Translations under genes and position numbers: made by a program
Source: Russula earlei
Taxonomy: Eukaryota > Basidiomycota > Agaricomycetes > Russulales > Russulaceae
Length of the DNA stretch: 64,000 bases
Assembly (NCBI GenBank): GCA_025769875.1
Contig: JAGFNK010000094.1
Span: 1-64,000, forward strand
Direction: 5' to 3'
The notes under the pieces: generated by a model
Databases searched by the model: none
Told to the model about the DNA's origin: nothing
Seen by the model: only the letters and a program-made list of their open reading frames with translations
Shown here: positions 33,801 through 49,131 of the stretch, one piece after another
How the letters are laid out: every line of letters begins with the position of its first letter
Position numbering within the stretch: the stretch's first letter is position 1

Positions 33801-34862
33801 ATCAGGGGAACGGAGAGCTGAAAGCCAGCACAGGAAACGGCGCGATGGCGCAGAAGCGGGGACGAGTGAATTGCCAGCAAGTAGTTGATAGCGTTAGGAC
33901 GTGTACGGCCCATATTGAGCAGCATCAATCAAGTTTTCGGGAAGTAAAGACTGATAAGGTGAAATATTAAGATCTAAGCAGGAGCAGAGAAGAGGACTTA
34001 CAGGTCGAGATAACGGTCGACCCAGACGCCACCGGTGCCATCTCGGGCGCGGGATCCATATCCCCGAAGGCAGAATGGTTGGGCGAGTGAATTCGTAGCT
34101 ACGAGCCTTTTTGAGAGGCAGGAAATGGACGAGATTATGTGTGAGACATCGACGCAAGGGAGAGCCGAAGGGAGTTCTCGTTGATACGTGGGTGAGAGAA
34201 GAAGGGTTGTTGGCGTAAATGTCCGATAACGGGATAGGACGGGAGATGAATCGGTGAATTGGTAAGTTGGGGTTGGGATTAGACAGATTAGAGGATCGGA
34301 CGCTCAAGTCGCATGAAAGGCAAGTTGGGGTAAAGAAGTTCTTCGATTTGTTTTCAAACGCAAGCGAGTAGGTACACCGAGGAAACAAGTGGAGTCCGCC
34401 CCAGTGATTGAAGGACATTGATCCCTGCCAGTTTGATTGCATCGCCAATGCAGGAATGTAATCCTGAGGGTGGGTGTATGCTCTCTCATTGATCGGGACA
34501 GGACAGATGGCATCTCTAGTTCGAAACAGATCTCGATTTGCGTTAATTAGACGCGTTGAAAATGAAAGTACGTACAAAAAAGAGGTGAGCTGCACGCCCT
34601 GAGTGGGAGAATGGAAAGGAAGGCCCACGCGAGCAGATTGGGCGGTGGGAGTGGTCTTCGCGTTTTTTTGGAAAAGAAAAATGGAACGGGAAACGTAATG
34701 GCTGGGAAGGTGGGAAGGTGAAGCCATTTGATGACGTCAGGACGGACATGGACCGGACCCAGGGACCGAGGCAAGAGACCGAGACCAGAGATATGATGAT
34801 AACTAACCCGACCTCTCTTTCAATCCGCCTTAATGTCCCTCTTCCGCTATCTCTCTCCCTGA
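27836..34862. other. 7-kb gene-poor region
   Basis: No frame here shows a recognisable domain or a convincing exon chain. The open frames (for example minus 28750-28229, 32695-32168, 34727-33894) have a biased, non-protein-like composition and no family match that I can see. The region has several homopolymer runs (G at 28381-28394; A or T at about 29150, 29406, 30672, 31190 and 32745). It may hold long regulatory DNA or UTRs of the CBM21 gene, non-coding transcripts, or a fast-evolving gene. A weak spliced candidate lies on the minus strand near 34060-33895 (a Met-Asp-Pro start, then a GTAAGT donor and a TTATCAG acceptor). Confidence 0.5.
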
Positions 34863-36692
34863 ATGCCCTACGTTCCCTCCCGCTCCCCAATCACTTTCTC
34901 CAACGAGCCTGGCCCAGGTGCCTTTGCTCCTCTCAGCTCACTCCCAAAAAGGTCCAAAGTCAAAAAGTCTCTCTTCCACATCCCAACCGACGACGACGAG
35001 CAACAGGATGACCCTTCACCTCCCCGCTCTCCTCCCCAAAGCCTATCCAATCCACTTCCTTCTGACCGTTCCGTAGACCCTCCTTCCGTCCCTTTCCCCA
35101 CAGTCTCCCCTGAGTCCCCTACCTTTTCTACCTTACCCAAACCTCCAATCCCACCTATTAAGCGTACCCCTTCCTCTACCAGCGTTATTCTCCCAAATGG
35201 CAGACCTCTCAAGCCATCCCTCAAGTCCGCCTCTTCCTCTTCTATCACCGATGACATGGCTGCCTCTGCTTCCCGTCATGCCAGGGCTCAATCAATGCCT
35301 GCCACTCCAGCTTTTGGCCCGAAAAACGTCCATTTCAAGGAGAAGGACGACGGGCTGGAAACCGTTCGTCTCTTTCGTCGCACCGGAAAACCCGTTTCCG
35401 TTTCAAAGCCCACTTCGGACACTGAGACGGAGACTGAACCCGAGCCTTCCGCCTTCCCCTTCCCGCGCATATCCACAAACAATTTTGGTTCTTCCGCTTC
35501 TTCACTCTCAGAAATTGCCAATTCCTCACCCATCCCCGCTTCTAATCCGTCCCCTTACGCAAATATTCACATCGAATCTATCGCCCTTCCTCCAGCTCGC
35601 CCCCCCGTTCTCCGTGGTACTGTCCTTGTTCGCAATATCGTCTTTGAAAAGCACGTGAGCGTGCGATTCACTCTTGACGACTGGACCACCGTGTCAGAGG
35701 TATTCGCAACGTACACTGGCCCCGTCGCCGCGCTGGAGACACTAGCTGGCGCCAACCAAGGCAAGACCGTCGGCGACCTCATCGGCTCATCAGGAGGCGC
35801 CTCACAGTGGGACCGGTTCAGCTTTGCCATCAAGCTCGAGGACTATGAAGCCTTTCTCTGGCAACGCACTCTCTTCCTCGTCATACGTTATTCAGCACCT
35901 GGTCTCGGTGAATTCTGGGACAATAATTCCGGCGACAATTATCGAATTACCTTCCGTCCATATTCAGGTCTGGCACAACCCGAACGCAAACGCGGTTCGA
36001 GCGCACCTTCGATGGCCCCTTTCCTTTTGGGCAGCACCAGTCCACCCTCTCCTCTCGCATCTCGCATCGCCTCTCACGACGAACCGCGGCCGACCTTTTC
36101 CCCCCCACCACGACCCTTGGCTATCCCACGTTCTGCTTCAGTACCGGTACCAAGTGCCGTAGGCCATCGCCTCAATCTTCGTCATTATGCAGCCCCAACC
36201 CCACCGCCACCTCGTAGTATGCCCCCCGTGAACTTGCCTCCTCCACTACCTCCTTCAGGTTTGTCACGTGTCGATCCTGGCATACAATCCACCAGCTCAA
36301 CGCCGCCTGAAAAGCCAACACCGGGAAAGGTGCCGACTCGTGATAAAGATGAAGTCGACGAGGGCTTTGCCACAGGCTCCGAAGATAGCGACGTCACTGA
36401 CACTCGCTCAACCTCACGCCCTCGGCTCTCTCTGAACATCTCGCCACCGTCTCCTGTAACCGTTCGACAGGTCTCACCCGTTAGCCCCACTCCATCTCCA
36501 CCACCACGACAACAAGTTCCGTTTTCGCCAGCGCGCGAGCCGTTTTCTCCAAGATCTGGGGGAGGATCGGATGATTCGACTTTTGCAATCTTGGTTCGCG
36601 AGTGGTGCTTCACTCAAGGCTCGGATACCTTTGGTGCTGGCGCAACAATGGGGGTCCAGAGTGCGGCGCCGTGGGTCGGCGGTTTGTTTTGA
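34863..36692 (+). CDS. Protein phosphatase 1 regulatory subunit with CBM21 (GAC1/PIG1-like)
   Basis: This single-exon, 609-residue protein is probably a glycogen-targeting subunit that brings PP1 to glycogen synthase. The N-terminal 150 residues are Ser/Pro-rich. KNVHF (about 154-158) fits the RVxF-type PP1 docking motif and is followed by the acidic EKDDGLETVRLF. A CBM21 starch/glycogen-binding domain spans about 232-365, with VLVRNIVFEKHVSVRFTLDDW, the WDRFSF strand, and the FWDNNSGDNY signature. The C-terminal 240 residues are Pro-rich and low complexity. This is the layout of yeast Gac1, Pig1 and Pig2. The exact orthologue cannot be decided. Confidence 0.88.
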   Translation: MPYVPSRSPITFSNEPGPGAFAPLSSLPKRSKVKKSLFHIPTDDDEQQDDPSPPRSPPQSLSNPLPSDRSVDPPSVPFPTVSPESPTFSTLPKPPIPPIKRTPSSTSVILPNGRPLKPSLKSASSSSITDDMAASASRHARAQSMPATPAFGPKNVHFKEKDDGLETVRLFRRTGKPVSVSKPTSDTETETEPEPSAFPFPRISTNNFGSSASSLSEIANSSPIPASNPSPYANIHIESIALPPARPPVLRGTVLVRNIVFEKHVSVRFTLDDWTTVSEVFATYTGPVAALETLAGANQGKTVGDLIGSSGGASQWDRFSFAIKLEDYEAFLWQRTLFLVIRYSAPGLGEFWDNNSGDNYRITFRPYSGLAQPERKRGSSAPSMAPFLLGSTSPPSPLASRIASHDEPRPTFSPPPRPLAIPRSASVPVPSAVGHRLNLRHYAAPTPPPPRSMPPVNLPPPLPPSGLSRVDPGIQSTSSTPPEKPTPGKVPTRDKDEVDEGFATGSEDSDVTDTRSTSRPRLSLNISPPSPVTVRQVSPVSPTPSPPPRQQVPFSPAREPFSPRSGGGSDDSTFAILVREWCFTQGSDTFGAGATMGVQSAAPWVGGLF

Positions 36693-37501
36693 TGCGTGAA
36701 ACCGTCGCACGATAGGTGCGCTTACGTTTTACCGCTTTCTTCCTTCGGGCCTAATGGAATACCGTTCATCCGTAGGTGTTACATCCATCCATTCGGCGAT
36801 GAGTCAAAAAGAGATGCGAGTAACGGCTGTTTATAACTATCACTATCTTGATTGGTCGTTGATTCAGAAACATGGCACATTCCGTCTTGCATCCCACTTT
36901 TTCCTTGCTCAGTTTCCTGTAGTTCGTGTACGAGCCTGCGACGTCACACACGCGCATAGGATCGGTCCTCCCTTCTCCCATTTCATATCTTCTGATCTTG
37001 CATCAATGTTCCTCTATGCATGCATTTATTTACAGCTCTAACGTGGATGGTGTATACACGTGCGCACTACATTGTCTCCTTTTCATCATAGACATCTGAC
37101 CTGTCCTTTTCAACCCTTATCTGTCTCCCGTTTTGTATAATGGTCTCGTTGATCGATCTCAAGACTTCCCTCTTCACTATTTCCTTCCTTCACTCTCATC
37201 CACTTTTGTACCATAACCGAGGCAAAAGATGAATCTCAGCAGATGCGATGTTCGTGAGATGTCCCTTGTTGGAACATTTACGCCTACCATATTGGGGAAA
37301 ACGATATCATTAAGAATGGAAAGAGCCGTCGAGGTGAAAGGGTAAATAAGCTTTTTATTAGTGATCTGGCACCACGCGCGCCCATATATGAATGGGGCCG
37401 CGGGGAGGAGAAAGTAGAGTAGAGTGGGAGTATAAATGACGTGGCAGCCGCCGCACAGATTACAGTTTTGCCATTTGTGCCACGGTGCATCCGTTCCCCC
37501 T
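36693..37501. other. Convergent intergenic region
   Basis: This spacer lies between the 3' ends of the CBM21 gene (plus) and PRP22 (minus). No gene was seen. It is AT-richer than its surroundings and should contain both polyadenylation sites. Confidence 0.6.
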
Positions 37502-41296
<3,795 letters not shown>

Positions 41297-41404
41297 GGCA
41301 AGTCAGAGACAAAGATGGCGCTGCTGACTAAGACCTCCAAAGGCCAAACCGAGTCACGCTTAGACGCTTGAGGCTAATCTGCTTACACCCTCCATGCACA
41401 ATAA
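41297..41404. promoter_or_regulatory. 108-bp shared promoter between two DEAH helicase genes
   Basis: The ATGs of PRP22 (minus, 41296) and the DHX57-like gene (plus, 41405) are 108 bp apart. The interval must serve both genes. No TATA box is evident. Confidence 0.7.
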
Positions 41405-44400
41405 ATGCCTCCCAGAAGAGCCATCGTCAAGTCAGGTAATGCCGGAAATTCGTCCAAATCTTCTAAGGAGGTATTGGTTCCCTCAAAGGTCGATGCAAGT
41501 CCTCCACCTTTGTTCCCTCCTGGCTCAAAATATCCGCTCAGTTTACTACAAGAAAGGTTTGTCTGTACTACACCTTGTATGTGTGGCTTTGGACAGTGCG
41601 CGGTGACATATATGTAGATGCACAAAAAATGGGTGGGAGAAACCTGTCGTCGACACTGTTCAGTTGCTTTTCCCGTTTTCTGTCGGGGCGGAATCATATT
41701 CACATCCTTTTCAGCCAAAGAGGAATGAAGGCTGGGCCTTTGTCGTCATTTTAACGAGGATCGTTCGGACCAAGAATGGCCAAGAGCACGAATCGGTGCG
41801 CATGGAGCCTCATCCTCCCTATATTTGTCAATCTGCCTTGGAAGCGCGCCACTGGGGTGCCACGTATGCTCTTTATCGCGTTCGTTTGCTCATCTTTATT
41901 GGTCTCGTGAAAACCCATTGCATTTCACAACTAGTTCTGCAACAGTATCCAACTCAATCGTGTTCTTCCTTCCGGACCTCGTGACTACTGGGCTGAGCTG
42001 GCGGCTGAGCATAAGAATGCGCCATCTCACCAAAGTTGGATGTACGATGCTGATCCCTTTGCGGCGCGCAAGTCCGTGACAGACCGTCAAGAGAAAGTAG
42101 CTAAAAAGAAGGAAGCTCAACAAACCATCGAGGCTCTTACATCAGAATCGAAGTTCGATGACTCTCCCGAGGTGAAACTGTCTAGTGATCTCCGTGAACT
42201 GGTCGAGAACGCTATTAAAAAGGTTATGATCTCCAGCCACTTGGCCTGTACCTGTCATTTTTACGTTTGTGTTAGGCGATCGCAAATAGTCCAGAGGATG
42301 TGGACGCCCCTGCTGTGATTATTGGAGAAGACAATATGCCGGTCCTCCTCCAACGATTAGAGAATCTAGGCTTCATGAAGTCCCAAGCGCGTGATGCAAT
42401 CACATTTCTCTCCAAGCCTTCCTTTCTTGCCTCGAACCTTCTGAGCGCAGCTTCTCCACTTGAAGCATGCATCGAGTATCTCGTTCTTCATATTCCTGAG
42501 GTCGACTTGCCCCAGCGCTTTCTCCCTGGGAATAACAGTTCGAACCCGTTCGTGACGAGTATGCATGAAGGTCAAGAAGATATTAAGAAACGTTGGATTG
42601 AGGAGCGTGCCATCAAGCAAGCAGGGTGGCCTGCCCATATAGTGCGCGAGTGCACAACTGAGCCACACTTGCTTGAAGAGTGGGCCTTACTCGTGGCGGC
42701 ACTGAATCGTCGCCTCGTTGGGGAGTCTTGGTTAGATGTCGCAATGCAGCCTACCGACGGTGGGTTAGAGGAGCGCATCACAGCTGATGAGATGGAGGCA
42801 ATGGGCGCGTCTTACGCGGATGACAACACCTTCACCCTGGTCATGCCGCTTTTCCTTGCGCCAATCCAGCTTCATTTTGTCATTCCTCCTGGTTACTCGT
42901 ATAACCGGACATCACGCCCGCCGCCGATGTATCTTACATCGCCCTCAGTTCCCGCCTATGTTCGATTACATCTTTTGGCAAAGCTTCTTGATGCCTTCGA
43001 ACAAGGTGCCGTCAAGGAATCTACAGAGAGTATCTGTGTCTTGGCAATGCAGGTTCTTGAAGAGCATTGGGCAATAGTAGAAGACCAGGGACCCCCAAAC
43101 ATCTCTGATGTTCTAAAACACTTCGCTCCGCCGGTGGAGGAGGTGCCAGAGCTGAAAGCTGTTGCGACTGCCGATGTTCAAGCGAGAAGCACGTCATGGA
43201 AGCCTCGCAGCTCGTCCGGTTCGGTTGGCCAGGATTTACGTTCAGATGCTGAGGTGATGCAGGAATTTGACACGATGCGTCAAGATGTGCGGTATGCAAA
43301 GATGCACGAAGCGCGATGCCGTCTTCCTGCATTTTCGTCGAAGGATGACTTCTTGGCTATGCTTGTGCGTTCTAGAGTGGTTGTCGTGGTCGGCGAGACT
43401 GGTTCAGGGAAAACGACACAGCGTGAGGCGTTTCCTGACGTGGAGACTCGCCACAAGTATGCCTGACTCTCCTTAGTGCCACAGTTCATACTCGACTCTC
43501 TCATTGAGTCTGGCAGGGGCTCCAGCGCAAACATCCTTGTTACCCAACCTCGTCGTATCTCCGCCATATCGGTCGCTGTGCGTGTCCATACCGAGCGTTT
43601 GACCGACGGTTCTGTGGGCTACGTAATTCGAGGGGAAAGTAGACGGACCAACAAAACAAAGTTACTCTTCTGTACGACCGGTGTCCTACTCAGGCGACTC
43701 GGTAGTGGAGACGACCTGAACGGCGTCACCCATGTCATCATAGACGAGGCAAGTGAACGTATAAAGATTACCATACTACATATGATGAACTTTAGTTAGG
43801 TTCATGAACGCTCAGTCGAAGGCGACTTCTTGTTACTGGAGCTAAAGGAACTGTTGAAGCAGAACTCCACTCTGAAAGTTGTCTTGATGTCAGCTACGAT
43901 AAATCATGAAACCTTTGTTCGGTATTTCTCCGATGCTCCGCTCCTCAGGATCCCTGGGTTCGCGTACCCGGTGACGGATATGTAGGAGGCTTGTTCTCGG
44001 TAACCGACCAGACACGGTGGCTGACAACAGACGTGACAGGTTCCTTGAGGATTTTATCGATGTGATTAATTATCATCCATCTGCGAATCCCGAAAGAAAG
44101 AGACAGGATGGCGAAGGCTTGCGAGTCAATAGAGAAGAGTGTCTTAGTGCAGGTCTTGATGGACGCAGTGCAACAGCAGTACAGACGATTAGCCGCTCTG
44201 GTCGGGTGGATTATGCGGTAAGACTCCATTTGAATGTGCCCACGTCTCTTCTCACATGTGCGGACAGCTTATAACGGCTACGGTCAATCATATCATCGGG
44301 AAAGGGGAAGACAAAGGAGGAATTCTCGTGTTCTTGCCTGGTGTTCAAGAAATCAGACAGTGCATCGACTCTCTTCAGGGTTCATCCCCCGCCTCTCAGG

Positions 44401-46397
44401 CCAAGATTTTTCCTCTGCACGCCAACCTATCGAGCGATGAGCAGCGTGCGGTGTTTGCGCCGACCTCGAAATGGAAGATTGTCGTCGCCACGAACGTCGC
44501 AGAGGTGGATCACCATCTCATCTGCCGTCTGCTTCATACTATTGACCCAGAACCTCGCTGCACAGACTTCAATCACCATCGACGACATTGTTTATGTCAT
44601 TGACGCGGGAAAGGTCAAAGAGTCTCAATACGACCCCGAAAGCGGCCTCACGAAACTCATCGAGCAATGGATCACCCGTGCTGCAGGACGCCAGCGCCGG
44701 GGGCGTGCAGGACGCACCCGCCCGGGCGTGTGTTATAAGCTATACACACGCTGGCGCGAGAACAAGATGGAACAGTTCCCGCGACCCGAGATCTTGCGTG
44801 TCCCGTTGGAGAGTATCTGCCTCTCTGTGAAGGCAATGCGGGAAGACGAAGATGTCAAGGTTTGAAGTAGCAGAGTGGTAATTACAGCCGCTTCTGACGC
44901 GCCTCTTTTGTAGGAATTCCTCAGTCACGCCATCGATCCACCGGAAGTTGCTGCAATGGACAAGGCACTCTCCGTTCTTGGGGAGCTGGGCGCACTGGGT
45001 CAGGACGGCCGCTTGACCGCCCTTGGTCGGCACATAGTAAGACGAAGTCATACCTCCACTGACAGTCTGCTGACTGTTCTCTAGGCTACGCTTCCTCTTG
45101 ACCTTCGTCTTGGGAAGGTGAATCAAAAGAGGCTGATCAGCTGGCGAGTATTAACTCAGGGTCTCCATAGATGCTTATACTCGCTACCGTCTTCCAATGC
45201 CTTGACCCTGCCTTGACCATTGCAGCCTGTCTTTCCTCCAAGCCTGTTTTCCTGAGTCCTATGGAGAAGCGTGATGAAGCTACAGCGTATGGCTACCCTC
45301 CCCATGTGCGCTCGTTGTAAGCTGACGTGTTACGAAGAGCGCGCGCACGCTTTGCAAGAGAGAAAAGCGACATACTTACCGACGTCCGCGCGTACGACGA
45401 ATGCATGCGAATACGCCAAGAAGAATCGCCCAGTGCCATGCGCGCTTTCTGTTCGGATGTACGTCGCCAGTGCCCCCACCCAACTCCCTCGCCTCGCCCT
45501 TCACGTCCTCTTCCGCTCGACTAAATCTCCTCTCTTCTCCCTCGCGCTCTGGGAGCCAGAACTACATCGCGGCGACCACGATCCGCGACATCGGCGTCCT
45601 GCGCAACGACCTCCTCGCGGCGCTCACGACCGCGGGGCTCGTGCAGCCAGGCCAGCGTGCCTCGGCGCCGGAGCTGAACGCGCACGCGGGCGAGCCGGCG
45701 CTGCTCAAGGCGCTGCTTCTCGCGGCGCTCTATCCGCGCATCGCGCGCATTGCGCTCCCGCGCCAGGCGGTGAAGTTTGCGCACACCGCGAGCGGGGCGG
45801 TCGCGCGGGACGTCGGCGCGAACCAGTGGCGCGCGACGGACATGCGCGGTGCGCGCGTGTGGGTGCACCCCGGGAGCGTGCAGTTTTCCGAGACGCGCTG
45901 GCGGTCCGGCATGGTCGTGAGCTTCGAGCGGGTCGAGACGGCCAGCAAGGTATTCCTGCGCGACGTTACCGAGGTGAGTCCAAAGTTACGGAGGTGTTTT
46001 TTTTTTTTTTTTTTTTTTTTTTTCAAAGTCTCTTCGCAACTGGACGGCTCTTTGTTTTTTTCTTTTTGGGCTTTTGGGTTCGAAGGTCCCGCTGTACGCC
46101 TTGCTGCTGTTCGGCGGGCACATCGCTATCGATCACGTCAGCGGCGGTCTGACGGTCGGCGGACGAGTCGAGGGCACGCTGCGCCTGCGCGCCTGGCCGC
46201 GCATCGCGATCCTGGTGCAACAGCTCCGGTGCGTCGCGTTCGTCGTTATCGCCGCCATCGCAAATTTGATGTTTTTGATGGATTCCGCCGCCCTTGGCAG
46301 ACGATTATTGGACGCGGCGCTGTGGCGCGCGCTCGAGGGCGGGGGCGTGCTCGAAGTGGCACAAAGTCCGGTGATTGGCGCCATGCTCACTTGCTGA
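41405..46397 (+). CDS. DEAH-box ATP-dependent RNA helicase, DHX57/YLR419W-like
   Basis: Seventeen exons give 1333 residues: 41405-41556, 41618-41657, 41715-41879, 41935-42222, 42276-43422, 43477-43748, 43800-43981, 44040-44217, 44268-44504, 44566-44859, 44914-45036, 45085-45117, 45171-45286, 45338-45458, 45560-45973, 46086-46228 and 46301-46397. All junctions keep frame. Helicase motifs are [10 protein letters not shown] (588-597), DEVH (687-690), SAT (near 719) and QRRGRAGR (930-937). HA2 (SSKPVFLSPMEKRDEA) and an OB-fold end the protein. The long N-terminus (RLENLGFMKSQARDAI, CIEYLVLHIPEVDLP) carries the UBA-like and RWD-type region of the DHX29/DHX57 group. Intron 6 uses a GC donor. The precise substrate is unknown. 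Confidence 0.92.
45997..46023 (+). repeat. 27-nt poly-T run in a helicase intron
   Basis: A run of 27 T lies in intron 15 of the DHX57-like gene (45974-46085). It doubles as an extreme polypyrimidine tract, about 60 nt before the acceptor. Such runs are prone to length errors in sequencing. Confidence 0.95.
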
Positions 46398-47229
46398 CGA
46401 CGGACGGGGTGGCGACGATGAACGTCGGCGTCCGCTCGTAAGACCGCGCCGGCGCATGTGTGGGAAAAAGTTCCCCCATCCCCCCCCCCCCCCCCCCCCC
46501 CCCCTCTCTCTCTCTCTCATGATCATGATGCGCGGCGGGCCGTGCCGTCTGCTTCGTCATACTGTATACGCCATACGTGGGCCATCATCAGCGACTAACG
46601 TAACGACGGCGAGCCGCGTTCGTAGTGATTTTACCGAGCGTTTCGATGCATCGAACGCCGAACGGGCCGCTTACATCCTGCTTCTTACACTCTTTACTCC
46701 CTTTCTGTCGTGAGCGTTGCGTTGGCGCGGGTGCCATGGCGTGAAGTAAAAATTGATTACTCATCTCGCATGCCGTAAGTCGAGTAGCGCCGACCGTCCG
46801 CACGGAACAGGTTAAATGTCTCTCACGATTCTCGTTCAGTTGCCGCGAAGCTCGCGGAACACTTCAGTCAACGCGGCGACTATTCAAACGAGAATGTTCC
46901 ATGCGGTAAAAGCGGACGCGATTCATTATGCCATCACAATGAATTCGTGCCAATTATATTTTATATGCCCATTGCTATGCCGATTAGACATAAGCATTTC
47001 CGTGAACGACCGCAATATTAATGATCGCAAATTGATGACAACGACAGGGAGTACAACAAGAGGTGGTGGCATCTAGGTATAGGTATGAGACTATGTGTAA
47101 CGGAGACTACGCAGGATCAGATGCAATAAACGGATAATATATACAAGATGAGTGAGCGGCAAAGATGAATGAGAGACGATGATTTTTTGTACATATACTA
47201 ATAACTTCCAACCCAAGTCAAGGACCATG
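46398..47229. other. Convergent intergenic region
   Basis: This 832-bp spacer lies between the helicase gene (plus) and the Ser/Pro-rich gene (minus). Apart from the poly-C/CT run nothing is recognised. Confidence 0.6.
46480..46518 (+). repeat. Poly-C run followed by CT repeats
   Basis: About 25 C followed by CTCTCTCTCTCTCT lie some 80 bp downstream of the helicase stop codon. They are probably in its 3' UTR. Confidence 0.95.
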
Positions 47230-48374
47230 TTATACAGTCGGGCGTGGTATAGTTGCGCTCCCGGATACAAAGCGCCTAACATCTTGAGAGCTTGAGACTA
47301 CGGTGGGGGCGCTGACTCGCTTTCGTCGCCTTTCGGCTCTCACGCGTTCGTCGTCTGTTTCCTCGACCACGGCCCATGCTCCAGGTGTTGGGGGTACCCA
47401 ATTGTAAGGGGGACCATACGGTTGAGTGCGTGCGGGCTTAGGCCTGGGCTCTACTCCCTTCGCCTTTTCCTTGCGAGGGCAGATCTTGTCTGCTCTGCGC
47501 AATTTCGAGGACGCAGAGGGAGTAGACATCACACGTCGGTGTTGAATCTGTTCAGAGCTGTCCGGTAGGGCGAAGGATAATGAGAGAGGGGAGTTTGTAA
47601 GCCGGGCAGAAGGAATCGAATCGGCCGAGGAATTGGCCGAGGGAGAATGAACTGATGCGAGGGAGTGCATTGACATTGGAGAGGGCCGACCGCAACTTGT
47701 AGCAGCTGCGGTGACGAGGGGATTAGAGAGAAACCGAATGATAGAGCAAGGTGAAACCTACAGCCGCGAGTCTGCTCATCGATCGTTTTGGACTTTTTCA
47801 AAAAACCAAAACGTCCTCTTTCGCTGACGTTGGGTCGCCTACCGTCTGATTTGGGTAGCGACTCGCCTTTTCTAGAAACGCCGACATGGTCGCCAAACTC
47901 CGAAACTACAGTTGCTGATGACGATGACGTCGTCGGCGACAGAGGTGTAGAGGAACGTAAGACCCGACGTCCGCGAGGGAAGAGAAGGACGCGCGTGAGG
48001 CGCGCAGACAACGCCCGTTTTACCTCAGCAGGCGCCTCTGTGAGCGTCTCAGCAGATGAGAGAGGGGAATTATCGGCTGCGATGGAGGCCGGTGGTGGGG
48101 GAGGGGATACCGCTCCGGTGTCCGACGTGCGGCCTTTACAACGTGGTAAAGGGATGGAACGACGTTGCGGAGACGATGGAGCCGACGAGGCCGGGGTTGG
48201 ATCTGGGACTATTGAAACATGTTGTTCAAACGAGACATCACGGACAGGCTCTGGTCTCTGTTCCGGAACAGGCTCTGTCTTATGTGCTCGTATGGGCGGA
48301 TGTGGGGTTCGCGGTGGCACTAGGGATATACGCCGTTGAGGTTTCTCCGTTATCTCAGGAGGTGCTCTACGCAT
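47230..48374 (-). CDS. Ser/Pro/Arg-rich protein of unknown function
   Basis: Exons 48374-47762 and 47705-47230 (56-nt intron, GTAGGT ... CCGCAG) give 362 residues from the ATG at 48374. The protein is rich in Ser, Pro, Arg and Thr. It has patches such as RPEPVRDVSFEQHV and GRFGFLKKSKT, and a more ordered C-terminal segment (PYGPPYNWVPPTPGAWAVVEE). No domain is recognised. An alternative model joins it to the upstream membrane-protein frame (48425-49084) by a roughly 90-nt intron ending at the TAG at 48369-48371, making it a cytosolic tail. The coding evidence is the frame kept across a well-formed intron and the conserved-looking C-terminus. Confidence 0.6.
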
Positions 48375-48424
48375 AGAAGGAACCAGCCACGTCAACGAGA
48401 GAACCGCAATACTCTATCCATAGG

Positions 48425-49084
48425 TCAAATCAACCATAAATAACCAATATGAATGAACAGACAGACCGTCACGAAGCCGGTGCATCCTGCAACCAGAGCG
48501 AGCACCACCACGGTCGCGGAATGCATCACAGCACGTGCAGCATTCGCGCCCTCTACAAAGTTCAAAGCGAAGCCGAACCGGATGTTAACATAGAAGCGCC
48601 ACCCATCGACAAAGGGCAAATCATCACGACGGGTCAAGGCCCGTTCCTCTGCACTACCTTGGACGTGCTGAAAGGAAGCCAGCGTGCTGATTTGCCAGGA
48701 TGAATCTGTACAGGTTCGAAGGAGGCGTTTGGTTGTTGGGCAGTAGAAGCCCAGTGCTGCTATACAAGTGAAGGAAACTGAACAGAGGATACACGCCAGC
48801 TTGACGAGGGGCAACAAACAACTCCAAGGCGACGGCGAGGGGGTACTCGGAAGGAGGAACGAAAGGGGTTCGAGGATAATACAAAAGGACCCGCTCAGTG
48901 TGGGAAGGCCTATCCGAGAGGCTGAAAAGGGCCAGGGAGGATGGACATGATGAGAAGGAGAGGGATCCTGGTAGTCCGACTCGTAATAAAGGGCAAATGA
49001 ACGCTCGGCGCGGCAGGGGCACCGGGGATTCGCGAAAATCAGACCACTCTCGAATGTCAGCCCTCGTAATTTAGCTGACGTCAT
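48425..49084 (-). CDS. Possible small membrane protein
   Basis: This minus frame opens at the ATG at 49084. It shows hydrophobic segments near residues 95-112 (SCLLPLVKLACILCSVSFTC) and 187-210 (TVVVLALVAGCTGFVTVCLF). The stretch RFYVNIRFGFALNFVEGANAARAV before the last helix looks like real protein. The N-terminal 90 residues are less convincing and may be UTR or mis-framed. It may be the N-terminal part of the next gene downstream (see 47230-48374). Family not recognised. Confidence 0.4.
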   Translation of the reverse strand: MTSAKLRGLTFESGLIFANPRCPCRAERSFALYYESDYQDPSPSHHVHPPWPFSASRIGLPTLSGSFCIILEPLSFLLPSTPSPSPWSCLLPLVKLACILCSVSFTCIAALGFYCPTTKRLLRTCTDSSWQISTLASFQHVQGSAEERALTRRDDLPFVDGWRFYVNIRFGFALNFVEGANAARAVMHSATVVVLALVAGCTGFVTVCLFIHIGYLWLI

Positions 49085-49131
49085 TCAACGGCAGACGAAA
49101 TCATCACGTGCAACAGATATACAGTCAGGTC

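Noticed and set aside
33894..34727. 277-codon minus frame before the CBM21 gene
   Set aside because: No domain, and the composition is typical of non-coding pyrimidine-rich promoter DNA. Only a weak spliced candidate inside it was noted.
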